64,000 nt of DNA, taken from NCBI RefSeq assembly GCF_024494465.1, contig NZ_JAETXM010000015.1, forward strand, positions 25,148 through 89,147, given 5' to 3'. The DNA is from Bacillus sp. V3B. Lineage in GTDB: Bacteria > Bacillota > Bacilli > Bacillales > Cytobacillaceae. Shown one piece after another: positions 15,521 through 26,490 of the stretch. Every line of letters begins with the position of its first letter. Position 1 is the stretch's first letter. The notes under the pieces are model-generated. The model made no database searches. It saw only the letters and a program-made list of their open reading frames with translations, and had not been told where the DNA came from. Position numbers and translations under genes: made by a program.

Positions 15521-15690
15521 AGCTTTGCCTTTCATAAGCGATACTTTAATGCCAACTTTATTTAATATAGTATTTATTTGTTATTTATCCGTTATTTTTC
15601 ATTTTAGCGAAATTAAATTATATTGATAGACTCTAATACGAGAAGAATACGAGACTTTCAGCAAAAGTGAAATAGGGGGATAAATAAAAG

Positions 15691-15909
15691 TTATCGTTTT
15701 TTCTTTTTAAGATCTTTTGATAGGGGCTGATTTTTAATAACTTTTTCAAAAATTACATGTACATGAACTAGATCTTCTTTCATCATCTTAACACTTGCAA
15801 CTTTTCCTTTGCGACCTTTAATTTTTATATTCTCATCCACAGAAGAAATATGGTTTTGCAATCGACTTAATACTAAAGTATTATTTTCAAAAAAATGAAT
15901 GGTAACCAT
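15691..15909 (-). CDS. Small conserved-looking basic protein, 72 aa
   Basis: From ATG 15909, spaced well behind GAGGAGAG, the product is VTIHFFENNTLVLSRLQNH... with repeated Lys at both ends (NIKIKGRKGKV, KDLKKKKR). An upstream ATG at 15927 has no ribosome site. The beta-strand-rich pattern recalls a small nucleic-acid or ribosome-associated protein, but I do not recognise the family. Confidence 0.65.
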   Translation of the reverse strand: MVTIHFFENNTLVLSRLQNHISSVDENIKIKGRKGKVASVKMMKEDLVHVHVIFEKVIKNQPLSKDLKKKKR

Positions 15910-16009
15910 CTTTTGATCTCTCCTCATTATTCCAATTTATTCACGAAAAGGGGGATAAGATGTTTTTATCAAGAAATTCATCATCTCTTTATAAAATATT
16001 AAGCGAAAC

Positions 16010-16469
<460 letters not shown>

Positions 16470-16717
16470 GCCAATCCATACTGTAGCAATCGAAAATGAT
16501 ATTCACATTAATTATTTAATTGAAAATGGATTACAAACAGTTTTTTTTTTCTTTTTCTAGTTTACATAATATATATTATACGAACCAATTTTAAAAACCG
16601 GTTTTTTGTCTCAATATAAAAGTAAACTTATAATAGTGAGACAAAATAAAAAATATTGATGGATTCTTGTTTTATGTATTGAATGGTTTTTCATTTGGCG
16701 AGTTCATACTTTTTTAT

Positions 16718-16755
16718 AAGAAATAATTCCTCAAGTACTTGAGGAATTATTTCTT
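16718..16755 (-). terminator. Perfect palindromic terminator
   Basis: AAGAAATAATTCCTCAAG is repeated in inverted form with no loop bases to spare. It lies downstream of the 16774-17550 gene. Confidence 0.75.
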
Positions 16756-16773
16756 ATTGTATAGTTACTTTTT

Positions 16774-17550
16774 CTAATTTTGTTCTCGTTCTATTACTTT
16801 TGTACGAATAAGATTCCATTTTTCATTTTCGTAATACCATGTAGATTCAATAAAAGCAATTCCATCTGCATGATAAGCGCCACTTATTTGTTGAACTCCT
16901 TTTAACCCATTGGAGTCATTCTTTATGATAACCGGCTTTAATGTACTATATGGATCGACCATGAGCTCTCTTGGTTCATTTAATTTTCCTTTTTGATACA
17001 GCCCCAAGCGTTCATACTCTTTTTTTCGACTCATTACATCAAAAGTAACCGATTCTCCTGTATTATCAATCGTTATGATTGCTTTATAATCATCTTGAAA
17101 TTCACTTGTAATCATAAGTGGATCAGGGGCACCAATTTCTTTTAATTGAAAATCTTTTAACGTGTATAGAAAGTAATTCGATATCCCACCGCTTCCACCG
17201 GTTGGAATACTAATAAACATATCTGCTAAGCCATCTTGATTTAAATCCACAAACTCGAGCGTGGGATCAAACCCACTGTCTAATCTAGTTTTATAAGTTT
17301 GACCATTCGTTGCTATAATCTCTAAATAAATGTCTTTGAAATACGAACTCCCTTCTTCATATCGAATTCCTTTTATTTCAATGGTATCAGGTTTCCCATC
17401 CCCTGAAACGTCCACTTCTTGTTTGATGATGGTATTTATTTTTTTAATATTCTTATCTTTATTTTCATTTTCAACTGCATATGCTCCTGTAATGGCATTC
17501 AAAGATAAGAAAAAAAGCGCTAACAAAGCTAAACCGAATTCCTTTTTCAT
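16774..17550 (-). CDS. Secreted protein with calcium-binding-like Asp repeats
   Basis: The 258-residue protein has a classical signal peptide (KKEFGLALLALFFLSLNAI, cut after GAYA). Its exported part contains DVSGDGKPDTIEI and DLNQDGLADMF, the EF-hand/VCBS-like Asp loops found in FG-GAP-type beta propeller repeats. The remainder resembles Bacillus secreted proteins of unknown role. It may bind calcium in the wall space. The ribosome site AAGGAGGATTC precedes ATG 17550. It is flanked by terminators and is monocistronic. Confidence 0.75.
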   Translation of the reverse strand: MKKEFGLALLALFFLSLNAITGAYAVENENKDKNIKKINTIIKQEVDVSGDGKPDTIEIKGIRYEEGSSYFKDIYLEIIATNGQTYKTRLDSGFDPTLEFVDLNQDGLADMFISIPTGGSGGISNYFLYTLKDFQLKEIGAPDPLMITSEFQDDYKAIITIDNTGESVTFDVMSRKKEYERLGLYQKGKLNEPRELMVDPYSTLKPVIIKNDSNGLKGVQQISGAYHADGIAFIESTWYYENEKWNLIRTKVIEREQN

Positions 17551-17611
17551 AATTGAATCCTCCTTTGTGAATTACATTAAATATTATGTCCATTAATGGA
17601 AAAATAATGTA

Positions 17612-17651
17612 AAAAAACCTCTTCTTTTTTAATCAAGAAAAGGTTTTTTTT
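17612..17651. terminator. Terminator between parC and the secreted-protein gene
   Basis: AAAAAACCT ... AGGTTTTTTT with TCTT/AAGA inner pairing. It is usable for parC leftward read-through or in the opposite direction. Confidence 0.6.
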
Positions 17652-17750
17652 ACATTATTATTTAACTAAAAATTCATATCAGCTTTTATTTCAACACATT
17701 AGTAAAAAATAGAACATCCTTTAGTATTTAACGATTCTAACTTTTGCCTA

Positions 17751-20192
17751 TTACGAATCCGTTGAAGAATTATTTTCTTTCAGTTTCCAAATTGATTTCG
17801 CTTTTCCGTTATCATTTTCATCAAATAAGAATGAACCATTTGAATAGCGATCATTATAACGTAAATCAGCGGCAGCAACTGTTTCAATCATTCCTTTTTC
17901 TGTTTCAATGAAAATGGTATCATGATTGTTTGCAAACACAAATCCAACAACATGATGTGGGTTTGCTTTCAACTCTCTTAAAATAACAACGCCACGTTTT
18001 GCACGAGATGTGATTTCGAATTCACTTAATTTCATCCTTTTAACAGATCCTCTTTGTGTAACAATTACAACGGAAGGATTACTGTCAGTAGCCTTTATTT
18101 TTCCACTTGTAACAAAGTCATTTTCTTTTAAGTTAATTCCTTTTACACCTGCAGCCCTGACACCAATTGTGCTTACTTCATCTTCTTTAAACCAAAGTGC
18201 ATAGCCCAAATAGGTTGTCATAAATAACTCTTTCGTTCCATCTGTTTCATGTACAGCAATGACTTCATCATCGCCTTTTACATTGATAGCAACAAGGGAT
18301 TTAGAACGTCGCTGTGCTTTGTAATGTTTTAACTCTGTCTTTTTGACCATTCCATTTTTTGTGACAAACAATAGATAGGCTTCTTTCTCAAATTCCTCTA
18401 CCGGTATAGCCGTAATAATCGATTCATCACGATCAATTGGAATAATATTGGAAATATGTTGACCAATATCCTTCCAACGTATATCAGGTAATTCATGGAC
18501 CGGACAGTACAGATAGTTTCCTTTATTTGTAAAAAGAAGTACAACATCGGTTGTATTCACATCAAGCTTCTCTATAATTCGATCTGAATCCTTCATACCG
18601 AAATCTTGTCCATTTGAAGCAGAATAAGAACGTTGGCTTGTTCGTTTCACATACCCTTCTTTCGTAACGGTCACAATAACATCTTCACTAGCAACTAATA
18701 CTTCAAGATTAATCTTAATCTCTTCAATTTCAGCTTCAATTTTTGTCTTTCTTCCATCTACAAAGCGCTTTTGCACATCTCTCAATTCTTTTTTTATAAC
18801 AGAGAAAAGCTTCTTCTCACTACTTAAAATAGCCGTTAACTCATCAATTTTCTTTCTTAATTCTTCTGCTTCGGCTCTTAATGCTGTAATATCTGTATTG
18901 GTTAAACGATATAATTGCAAGGATACAATGGCTTCTGCCTGCGGCTCGGTAAATTGATACCCGGCAATCAAATTATTTTTGGCATCACGTTTATCTTTTG
19001 AGGCACGAATCGTAGCAATGACTTCATCTAAAATAGATAGTGCCTTCATTAATCCTTCAACAATATGGGCACGCTCACTTGCTTTTTGTAAATCGAACTC
19101 AGATCTTCTTGTAACGACCTCTTTTTGATGAGCAATATAAGCATCTAACAATTCACGAAGTCCCATTAATCTAGGACGTTTATTATAGATAGCAACCATA
19201 TTAAAATGATAGGAAACTTGCAGATCACTATTTTTATATAAATAGTTTAATACACCTTCAGCGTCTGCTTCTTTTTTTAGTTCAACGACAATTCGTAATC
19301 CCGTACGATCCGTTTCGTCACGCACTTCCGCTATCCCTTCTACTTTTCGATCAAAGCGAAATTCATCTATCTTCTTTACCAAATTCGCTTTATTCACTTC
19401 ATAAGGAATTTCGGTAATAACAATTTGCTGTTTGCCACCGCGAATCGTTTCAAACTCTGATTTTCCTCGAACAATAACTTTACCTTTTCCTGATTCATAC
19501 GCTTTTTTGATGCCATCAATCCCCTGAATAATTCCACCTGTTGGGAAATCTGGTCCTTTGACAAATTCCATCAAATCGTCGACCGTACAATCAGAATGAT
19601 CCATTCGATGGATAACCGCATCAATGACCTCACCAAGATGGTGTGGAGGAATTTCAGTCGCATAGCCTGCAGATATACCCGTTGAACCGTTCACAAGCAA
19701 ATTTGGGTACATAGCAGGTAATACAGTTGGTTCACTTGACGTATCATCAAAGTTTGGCACAAATTCCACTGTTTCTTTATCAATATCACGTAAAAGAACC
19801 GAGGAGATGGCCGAAAGTCTTGCTTCTGTGTAACGCATCGCAGCAGGAGGATCACCGTCGACACTTCCGTTATTCCCGTGCATTTCTACGAGAACATTAC
19901 GCACTTTCCAATCCTGACTCATCCGTACCATGGCTTCATAAACGGAGGAATCACCATGAGGATGGTAGTTACCAATGACATTTCCGACCGTCTTTGCTGA
20001 TTTTCGGAATCCCTTTTCATATGTATTTCCCTCTACATGCATAGCATATAAAATTCGGCGTTGGACGGGTTTTAAACCATCACGCGCATCAGGAAGTGCA
20101 CGTTCTTGAATGATATACTTACTATATCGACCAAATCGATCACCAATAACATCTTCTAAGGGGAGATCACGAAACGTTTCAATAGAACTCAT
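17751..20192 (-). CDS. parC: DNA topoisomerase IV subunit A
   Basis: The 813-residue protein has the ParC/GrlA breakage-reunion domain with catalytic Tyr121 in AAMRYTEARL and the HPHGDSSVYEAM helix, then beta-propeller repeats in the C-terminal domain. Ser82 and Glu86, the usual quinolone-resistance positions (Ser80/Glu84 in Staphylococcus aureus), are wild-type. With ParE it unlinks daughter chromosomes. The start ATG overlaps the parE stop by four bases (ATGA), so the pair is translationally coupled. Length and order match Bacillus. Confidence 0.97.
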   Translation of the reverse strand: MSSIETFRDLPLEDVIGDRFGRYSKYIIQERALPDARDGLKPVQRRILYAMHVEGNTYEKGFRKSAKTVGNVIGNYHPHGDSSVYEAMVRMSQDWKVRNVLVEMHGNNGSVDGDPPAAMRYTEARLSAISSVLLRDIDKETVEFVPNFDDTSSEPTVLPAMYPNLLVNGSTGISAGYATEIPPHHLGEVIDAVIHRMDHSDCTVDDLMEFVKGPDFPTGGIIQGIDGIKKAYESGKGKVIVRGKSEFETIRGGKQQIVITEIPYEVNKANLVKKIDEFRFDRKVEGIAEVRDETDRTGLRIVVELKKEADAEGVLNYLYKNSDLQVSYHFNMVAIYNKRPRLMGLRELLDAYIAHQKEVVTRRSEFDLQKASERAHIVEGLMKALSILDEVIATIRASKDKRDAKNNLIAGYQFTEPQAEAIVSLQLYRLTNTDITALRAEAEELRKKIDELTAILSSEKKLFSVIKKELRDVQKRFVDGRKTKIEAEIEEIKINLEVLVASEDVIVTVTKEGYVKRTSQRSYSASNGQDFGMKDSDRIIEKLDVNTTDVVLLFTNKGNYLYCPVHELPDIRWKDIGQHISNIIPIDRDESIITAIPVEEFEKEAYLLFVTKNGMVKKTELKHYKAQRRSKSLVAINVKGDDEVIAVHETDGTKELFMTTYLGYALWFKEDEVSTIGVRAAGVKGINLKENDFVTSGKIKATDSNPSVVIVTQRGSVKRMKLSEFEITSRAKRGVVILRELKANPHHVVGFVFANNHDTIFIETEKGMIETVAAADLRYNDRYSNGSFLFDENDNGKAKSIWKLKENNSSTDS

Positions 20193-22168
20193 GATGGCTC
20201 AACCTCCTCTGTCACTGAAATATTCTCATTTTCGAGAATACTATCACCTTCTTCTTCCAATCCGAATTTCACATTTGATTCAATCCATTTCCGGCGTGGT
20301 TCTACTTTATCACCCATAAGCGTTGTCACTCTCCGTTCTGCACGAGCTATATCATCGATTCGAACGCGGATTAATGTTCTTGTTTCTGGATTCATCGTTG
20401 TATCCCACAACTGATCAGCATTCATTTCCCCGAGTCCTTTATATCGTTGCAGTATATGGCCCTTTCCTACTTTTTTGATCGTATCCTGAAGATCATCGTC
20501 ACTCCAAGCATATTCAATGACTTCTTTTTTACCTGTACCTTTACTAACTTTATAAAGCGGTGGAAGAGCAATAAAGACTTTTCCTGCTTCAATCAGTGGT
20601 TTCATATAACGATAAAAGAATGTTAACAACAGAACTTGAATATGAGCACCATCTGTATCAGCATCCGTCATAATAATTACTTTATCATAGTTGACGTCTT
20701 CAACTTGGAAGTCTGTGCCAACACCCGCTCCAATTGTATGGATGATCGTATTAATTTCTTCATTCTTAAAAATATCAGATAGTTTTGCTTTTTCGGTGTT
20801 AATCACTTTTCCCCGTAATGGCAATACTGCTTGAAATCTTCGATCACGGCCCTGTTTAGCTGAGCCACCAGCAGAATCTCCTTCGACTAAATAGAGTTCA
20901 TTTTTTTGTGGATTTCGTGATTGAGCAGGCGTCAGTTTTCCCGATAGAATCTCTGACCGTTTTCGTTTCTTTCCACTTCGCGCATCTTCACGCGCTTTTC
21001 TTGCTGCTTCACGTGCTTGGTACGCTTTAATGGATTTTTTAATTAAAAGTGTACTAATATCAGGGTTTTCACCGAAAAAATAAGATAAATGTTCAGAAAC
21101 AACCGAATCAACAGCAGATCGAGCCTCGCTTGTCCCAAGCTTCCCCTTTGTCTGCCCTTCAAATTGGAGCAACTCTTCTGGAACACGAACAGAAATAATA
21201 GCTGAAAATCCTTCTCTCACATCTGATCCGTCTAAATTTTTATCTTTTTCTTTTAATAGATTCACTTTACGCGCATATTCATTAAAAACCCGTGTAACAG
21301 CTGTTCTTAATCCAGCTTCATGTGTGCCGCCGTCTTTTGTGCGGACATTATTAACGAATGATAGTAGATTTTCAGCATAACCATCATTAAACTGAAAAGC
21401 AAAATCGACTTCAATACCATTTTGTTCACCCTCAAAACTAATGACAGGTGAAAGAACATCTTTTTCTTCATTTAAATATTCCACAAATGCTTCTAATCCG
21501 TTTTCATAATGGTAGCTATCATGAACATCGTTACGTTCATCAAAAATATCTATTTTTACACCTTTTAAGAGAAAGGCTGATTCACGAAGACGTTCACAAA
21601 GTGTTTCATAATTATAGCTAGTTGTTGAAAAAATAGTAGGATCTGGTTTGAAGTGTATGGTCGTTCCCGTTTGATTGGTCTTCCCTTTTCTCTCTAATGT
21701 TGTAACAGGTTTCCCACCCTTTTCAAAACGTTGCTCATATACACCACCGTCCCGTTTAATGGTCACAACGAGCCATTCTGATAGGGCATTCACAACAGAT
21801 GCACCAACACCATGCAAGCCACCACTTGTTTTATAACCACCTTGACCAAATTTCCCACCTGCATGAAGGATGGTTAAAATAACTTCTGTCGTTGGTTTAC
21901 CAATTTTATGCATTCCTGTTGGCATTCCTCGTCCTTTATCTTGGACACTAATCGAATTGTCTTTATGTATTTTGACAATAATGTGATTACCAAAACCGGC
22001 TAATACTTCATCAACTGAATTATCTACAATTTCGTATACGAGATGATGCAGTCCTCGAGAATCTGTACTTCCGATATACATTCCTGGACGCTTACGTACA
22101 GCTTCAAGTCCTTCCAGTACTTGTATAGCATCATCATTATAGTCAAATAACTCTTGGTTTCTAGCCAC
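20189..22168 (-). CDS. parE: DNA topoisomerase IV subunit B
   Basis: The ATPase subunit shows the GHKL ATP site (YEIVDNSVDE, QDKGRGMPTG, HAGGKFGQGGYKTSGGLHGVG) and the TOPRIM motifs EGDSAGGSAKQGRDR and DADTDGAH. I place the start at GTG 22168 (ARNQELFDYND...), seven bases behind AAAGGGG; an ATG two codons earlier lies too close to that site. Bacillus ParE proteins also begin MAR. It forms an operon with parC. The upstream 600 bp hold the promoter. Confidence 0.95.
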   Translation of the reverse strand: MARNQELFDYNDDAIQVLEGLEAVRKRPGMYIGSTDSRGLHHLVYEIVDNSVDEVLAGFGNHIIVKIHKDNSISVQDKGRGMPTGMHKIGKPTTEVILTILHAGGKFGQGGYKTSGGLHGVGASVVNALSEWLVVTIKRDGGVYEQRFEKGGKPVTTLERKGKTNQTGTTIHFKPDPTIFSTTSYNYETLCERLRESAFLLKGVKIDIFDERNDVHDSYHYENGLEAFVEYLNEEKDVLSPVISFEGEQNGIEVDFAFQFNDGYAENLLSFVNNVRTKDGGTHEAGLRTAVTRVFNEYARKVNLLKEKDKNLDGSDVREGFSAIISVRVPEELLQFEGQTKGKLGTSEARSAVDSVVSEHLSYFFGENPDISTLLIKKSIKAYQAREAARKAREDARSGKKRKRSEILSGKLTPAQSRNPQKNELYLVEGDSAGGSAKQGRDRRFQAVLPLRGKVINTEKAKLSDIFKNEEINTIIHTIGAGVGTDFQVEDVNYDKVIIMTDADTDGAHIQVLLLTFFYRYMKPLIEAGKVFIALPPLYKVSKGTGKKEVIEYAWSDDDLQDTIKKVGKGHILQRYKGLGEMNADQLWDTTMNPETRTLIRVRIDDIARAERRVTTLMGDKVEPRRKWIESNVKFGLEEEGDSILENENISVTEEVEPS

Positions 22169-22174
22169 GAACAT

Positions 22175-22800
22175 ACCCCTTTCATTTCTATAAAAAGAAC
22201 TAAATTGCGTGTTTTCACGTCTCTAATTGATTTGCGTTTCATTCATACTTTTATCGAACAGCTGTGAGTTGAATTTGTTACTAAAAGGGATCATCCTCTA
22301 AATCGTTACTCTTTTTTGTTTGATAGATATCTCTATTCTACCGTTCATCTATGTGAATGAACATGATAATCATAACAAAGCTTGTTCATTAGCTATTAGT
22401 ATTATTTTATAATGACTGTTCTGATACAAAGAACAAACGTTCCTCGTGTAATCATAACATATTAAACTGAAACGTCTACGTATTATTTTATCGATTTATT
22501 TTTATTTGGCAAATTGGAATTTATATAAGAGTAGAAAATAGACTAATTATTGCCTATTTGAGGTAGTGATTGTTTACAAAAAGGAACAAGATAGCTTATG
22601 CTTAAAAAGGGAAAAGCATGTACCCTTAGATTGGTACATGCCTGATGATCATTTCTTAACATACAAGCCTACTAAATACACCACAGTGCTATAAAAGCAA
22701 GCGATTTTCATTCATGCATTTGTTCAGCTTTTATAACTTTCCTTTTTCTATGACAACGCTGGACTCATTTATCCGCTTCTAGTCAGGAATGAACAACCAT
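22175..22800. other. Intergenic region upstream of parE
   Basis: About 625 AT-rich bases with no supported gene. The only clear element is a hairpin GCATGTACC / GGTACATGC (22617-22641) with a T-rich tail on the minus strand, a likely terminator for the yneT-like gene. Confidence 0.5.
22600..22642 (-). terminator. Probable terminator of yneT-like gene
   Basis: On the minus strand GCATGTACC-aatcta-agGGTACATGC is followed by TTTTCCCTTTTT. Confidence 0.6.
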
Positions 22801-23214
22801 TTATTTTGTCATAGCATGTTCTACTTTAATACAGCGGTCCATGATGACAGTATAGCCTTTTTCTTTTAAAAATTGGTATGCTTCTTCGTTTTCAAGACCT
22901 TGTTGAGCCCAAAAGATATCTGCATCCATTTCAGCAAATTCCTTTGCTACTTCGGGTAAAAATTCCGAACGTCTAAAAACGTTTACAATATCTACATGTC
23001 CTTCTATTTCCTTTAAGCTAGAAACCGCTTTTACACCAAGAATTTCAGCAGCTGTCGGGTTTACAGGAATGATTTCATAACCAGCATTTTGCATCGCTTG
23101 TGAGACCATGTAAGAAGTACGATCTGGTTTATCACTTAAGCCAACAACCGCAATACGTTTTGCTTTTTTCAAAATGTCACGAATTTCATCTCTTGTCGGA
23201 TTTTCAATTGCCAT
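22801..23214 (-). CDS. yneT: CoA-binding domain protein YneT
   Basis: The 137-residue protein has a Rossmann-type CoA-binding fold: IAVVGLSDKPDRTSYMVSQ, VNPTAAEILG, VDIVNVFRRSEFLPE, WAQQGLENEEA and a terminal VMDRCIKVEH. It lies upstream of parE as in Bacillus subtilis. Function is not established; relatives bind CoA and may act in acyl-CoA or redox sensing. The start ATG 23214 follows GGAGGGATTC. Confidence 0.92.
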   Translation of the reverse strand: MAIENPTRDEIRDILKKAKRIAVVGLSDKPDRTSYMVSQAMQNAGYEIIPVNPTAAEILGVKAVSSLKEIEGHVDIVNVFRRSEFLPEVAKEFAEMDADIFWAQQGLENEEAYQFLKEKGYTVIMDRCIKVEHAMTK

Positions 23215-23359
23215 TTGAATCCCTCCATATTACAAATATTTTATAGATATGACGATCATATCCAATTGAATTAAGTGTATCATAGTGTGTCCATAATCAG
23301 AACTTATTTGCTATAGAAAAGAGGAATCCATTCTAATAATGAATTCCTCCTTTTACCAT

Positions 23360-25081
23360 TTATTCGTTTTGTGCCACTTGTTTATTTTCCAATGACAAGG
23401 CTAACCAAGCTGTTTCATCAGCAAAATAACGAGACCAACTAGCAACACCTTTTAAATTATATTTTAATGCGAGATCTGCGCGTTTTTGTAATGACAGCTC
23501 ATCTTCCAACCAAATGCGATAGGTAGATTTCGTATCGGGATCATAGTACTCTGCATAGTTTTGACCACTGATTTCATCATATTGCGGTGTTAAACTATTC
23601 GCTGCTAACCATTCCTTTACTGTGTCCATTGATAAGGCATGTGATGATAGTTCACCCGTTTCTTTTTCTTCCCATAAACGAGCATACAACGGAACTCCAA
23701 GAATTAATTTTTTGTTGGGTACTACTTCCAACAGTCTCTGTAAATTTTGTTCAACCCATGGAAAACTCGCAACACTTCCTGCTTCTGGCGATGTTGCCCA
23801 GTGCTCGTCATAGGCCATTACGACTAAATAGTCAACTGTTTCTGCCAATTTCTCTCTCTCATAAAAAGCAGACCAATTCCCAGTTGTAATAAACGTAATA
23901 TCCATTGAAACAATCAAGCTAGCTTCATGGAAATAGGGCGTTGCCTCTCTTACGAATTGTGTAACAAGTGGACCATCTTCCTCTCTTACATTCTCAATAT
24001 CAAGGTTAATCCCATCTAACTGATACATTTGACTGTAATGAAGAAGTTGACGAATGATCTTTTGGCGTGTTTCAAAATGTTTCAATGTTTCATGCGTAAG
24101 ATCAGGATCGAATGCATTTGAAAATAATCCCCAAACTTGATACCCTTTCTCTTTTGCCCAGTTTACATAATCAAGAGAACCTAAATTTTTAATCGATCCA
24201 TCTGATCCACTTAGTTCAAACCAAGTTGGTGATACAACATTGACTCCCGGCATCTCCGGGATAGCCGTTGTATCTGGGTTATACGTGTAAACCGCTTCCC
24301 ACGTTAAGTGAATTGGACCATCAATCTGTGGAGGTACCACTTCATTCTGTTCATCTTTAATTTGAACCGTCTCTGTTTTACCTTCTGTTACATATTTTTT
24401 ATTCAAGTAACCAACGGTTCCGTCCTCTTTACGAATAGAATAAAATTCTTCTTCCACTTTTTCGATCAAGACCTCTTCACCATCGGTGGTTTGAGCGGTA
24501 TAGGGAGATTGGAGACTAGGTTCTGTTCTTAAGCGTAGTTTTTCTTCATGTATATCTTTAGCATTTATCGTCCCATATGTCTTTTCTGTCCCATCCTTTA
24601 TAATCTCAACTGCATTTGTTTCCGGTAAGATGGCGTACTCCATATCATAGTATGCAAGAATCTCATCCAGAGCGATATAGAGCTCTCTATTTTGATCCTT
24701 TAAAACAGGCATTTGTAATTGGACTGGCTCTTCATTCACAAAATAGGTAAGTGATTCTGTCGGCATCTGAACAACTTTATTACTGGTTGTAATGATCATT
24801 GAATTTGATTTTTCGTCAAAAAAAAGTTGTTCATCAATTTGATTTTTCATAAAGGTTAGTGGTAAATAAATCATGTCGCTATCCATCAAGGCGTTTCCTG
24901 CCTGTTGCCCATTATATAAAATAGGATTCTCCCCATCAAAATAATCCACTTTTTCTTTTGATGCAAAAGGATAAAAAATGAATAGAATACTAGATATAAT
25001 AAGGATTAATGCAAATACTAACCCACCTAGTATCCAACTTTTTGTGATGTTTTTTTGTTTCTGATAAACTACATTTGCCAT
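23360..25081 (-). CDS. Membrane-anchored GH18 glycoside hydrolase with SH3 domain
   Basis: The 573-residue protein has an N-terminal membrane helix (about residues 16-40), a copper-amine-oxidase-N-like domain (about 45-160), a bacterial SH3 domain (about 170-235) and a C-terminal GH18 domain (about 255-560) with the catalytic DGINLDIE sequence. GH18 proteins of this layout act on peptidoglycan or its N-acetylglucosamine linkages, for instance in spore or wall remodelling. It lies between yneT and plsY, a position unlike B. subtilis. The ribosome site is GAGGAGGAG before ATG 25081. Confidence 0.88.
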   Translation of the reverse strand: MANVVYQKQKNITKSWILGGLVFALILIISSILFIFYPFASKEKVDYFDGENPILYNGQQAGNALMDSDMIYLPLTFMKNQIDEQLFFDEKSNSMIITTSNKVVQMPTESLTYFVNEEPVQLQMPVLKDQNRELYIALDEILAYYDMEYAILPETNAVEIIKDGTEKTYGTINAKDIHEEKLRLRTEPSLQSPYTAQTTDGEEVLIEKVEEEFYSIRKEDGTVGYLNKKYVTEGKTETVQIKDEQNEVVPPQIDGPIHLTWEAVYTYNPDTTAIPEMPGVNVVSPTWFELSGSDGSIKNLGSLDYVNWAKEKGYQVWGLFSNAFDPDLTHETLKHFETRQKIIRQLLHYSQMYQLDGINLDIENVREEDGPLVTQFVREATPYFHEASLIVSMDITFITTGNWSAFYEREKLAETVDYLVVMAYDEHWATSPEAGSVASFPWVEQNLQRLLEVVPNKKLILGVPLYARLWEEKETGELSSHALSMDTVKEWLAANSLTPQYDEISGQNYAEYYDPDTKSTYRIWLEDELSLQKRADLALKYNLKGVASWSRYFADETAWLALSLENKQVAQNE

Positions 25082-25407
25082 TTAATCTACTCCTCCTCTA
25101 TCCTATCCTATCGAAATGTAACAAGGTTGAAAAGAAGTATTCATAAACCAAATAAGACCAGCGTTATTTTAAAAGTTAAATTCCCTTCATCCCTTCATAA
25201 CAAAATAAACTAGTTTACTAACTATGTTTTCCCTTTACTTCAATCAATTCATTGGAAATGATTAAAGCACACACGAAAATTTTATTGTCTGCCAATGGTT
25301 TCTTACGGTGATTACATGGTAAAATATTTACGAACTTTTTTATCCCTTTGTTTGAAAGGTCATTTAGAATTAACAAGGACTATTTAGTAAAGAAAAGGAG
25401 CGTTTAC

Positions 25408-25995
25408 ATGTTTGTGTACGGAATGATTATCATACTGGCTTATTTAATTGGGTCAATCCCTTCAGGTTTAATTATTGGGAAAAAATTTTTTGGAGTCGAT
25501 ATTCGCCATCATGGGAGCGGTAATTTAGGCGGAACAAATACATTTCGTGTCCTAGGTGTAAAAGCAGGACTCACGGTCACGATTGCTGATATTTTAAAAG
25601 GGACACTCGCTGCAGCACTTCCGCTTTTCTTTCAATCAGATATGCATATATTACTAGCAGGGATTTTTGCTGTAATTGGTCATACATATCCTATTTTTGC
25701 GAGCTTTAGAGGTGGAAAAGCCGTTGCTACTTCTGCAGGTGTTTTACTATGCTATGCACCACTCATGTTTCTCATTATGATCGCGGGTTTCTTTGCCTGT
25801 TTATACATGACAAAATATGTTTCTTTATCCTCCATGTTTGGTGGACTTGTTGCATTTATCTATTCGATTATGCAGGATGATCTCCCACTAATCATTGTCG
25901 TAACCATTCTAGTAGGGTTTGTTATCTATAGGCATAGAGCAAATATTAAGCGAATCATTAATAAAACAGAGCCAAAAGTGAAATGGCTAGGATAA
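25408..25995 (+). CDS. plsY: Acyl-phosphate:glycerol-3-phosphate acyltransferase PlsY
   Basis: The 195-residue integral membrane enzyme shows all three PlsY motifs: [26 protein letters not shown] and [21 protein letters not shown]. It makes lysophosphatidic acid, the first step of phospholipid synthesis. The start ATG 25408 lies seven bases behind AAAAGGAG. The frame is open upstream to 25348 but without a ribosome site. It is transcribed divergently from the GH18 gene and ends in a long terminator. Confidence 0.95.
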   Translation: MFVYGMIIILAYLIGSIPSGLIIGKKFFGVDIRHHGSGNLGGTNTFRVLGVKAGLTVTIADILKGTLAAALPLFFQSDMHILLAGIFAVIGHTYPIFASFRGGKAVATSAGVLLCYAPLMFLIMIAGFFACLYMTKYVSLSSMFGGLVAFIYSIMQDDLPLIIVVTILVGFVIYRHRANIKRIINKTEPKVKWLG

Positions 25996-26012
25996 GAATA
26001 AGAAGCTGAAAT

Positions 26013-26074
26013 CATATAGGCAAAACAAAAACGCAAGTTTGGTTATAAACTTGCGTTTTTGTTTTGCCTATATG
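26013..26074. terminator. Very long terminator hairpin after plsY
   Basis: A near-perfect 28-bp stem (CATATAGGCAAAACAAAAAC...) with a 5-nt loop and internal T-run. Confidence 0.85.
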
Positions 26075-26194
26075 CTGTTCATTTATTTGTCAAAAATTTG
26101 ATGTTGTTAAAAAATAGACATAATATAGTGAAAAAAACAAAGTTAATTGCTATAAAATAAAAATAAAAGATCATACACATTGGAGGTTTTAAAA

Positions 26195-26440
26195 TTGGGA
26201 AAAACAGCGATAAAGGATCAAAACTATATGTTCTCAACATCGGTTGACCCATCTAGTAATCAAGATGAGTTTCTAATTGAATTGTTTTCTTATTCAGAAG
26301 ATGAACACGATGATAAACACTCAGCATCAGAACCGAAAAGAGTAATTCATAACTTTGATGAATTAATTTCTTTCTTTGGAGATTTCGATCAAGATAAGAT
26401 TCGTGAATTATACAAGGACCCATTAACCGGTACAAAATAA
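26195..26440 (+). CDS. Uncharacterised acidic protein, 81 aa
   Basis: Translation probably starts at TTG 26195, nine bases behind TGGAGG; the frame is open to 26180 but that places the ribosome site inside the gene. The product (GKTAIKDQNYMFSTSVDP... HNFDELISFFGDFDQDKIRELYKD) is very acidic and soluble. No family is recognised. A terminator follows. Confidence 0.65.
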   Translation: MGKTAIKDQNYMFSTSVDPSSNQDEFLIELFSYSEDEHDDKHSASEPKRVIHNFDELISFFGDFDQDKIRELYKDPLTGTK

Positions 26441-26450
26441 ATAGATCACG

Positions 26451-26483
26451 ATCCTATTTATGATAAATAGGGTTCTTTTTTTC
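26451..26483. terminator. Convergent terminator
   Basis: CCTATTTA-tga-TAAATAGG with flanking T- and A-runs separates two convergent genes. Confidence 0.7.
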
Positions 26484-26490
26484 GCTATTT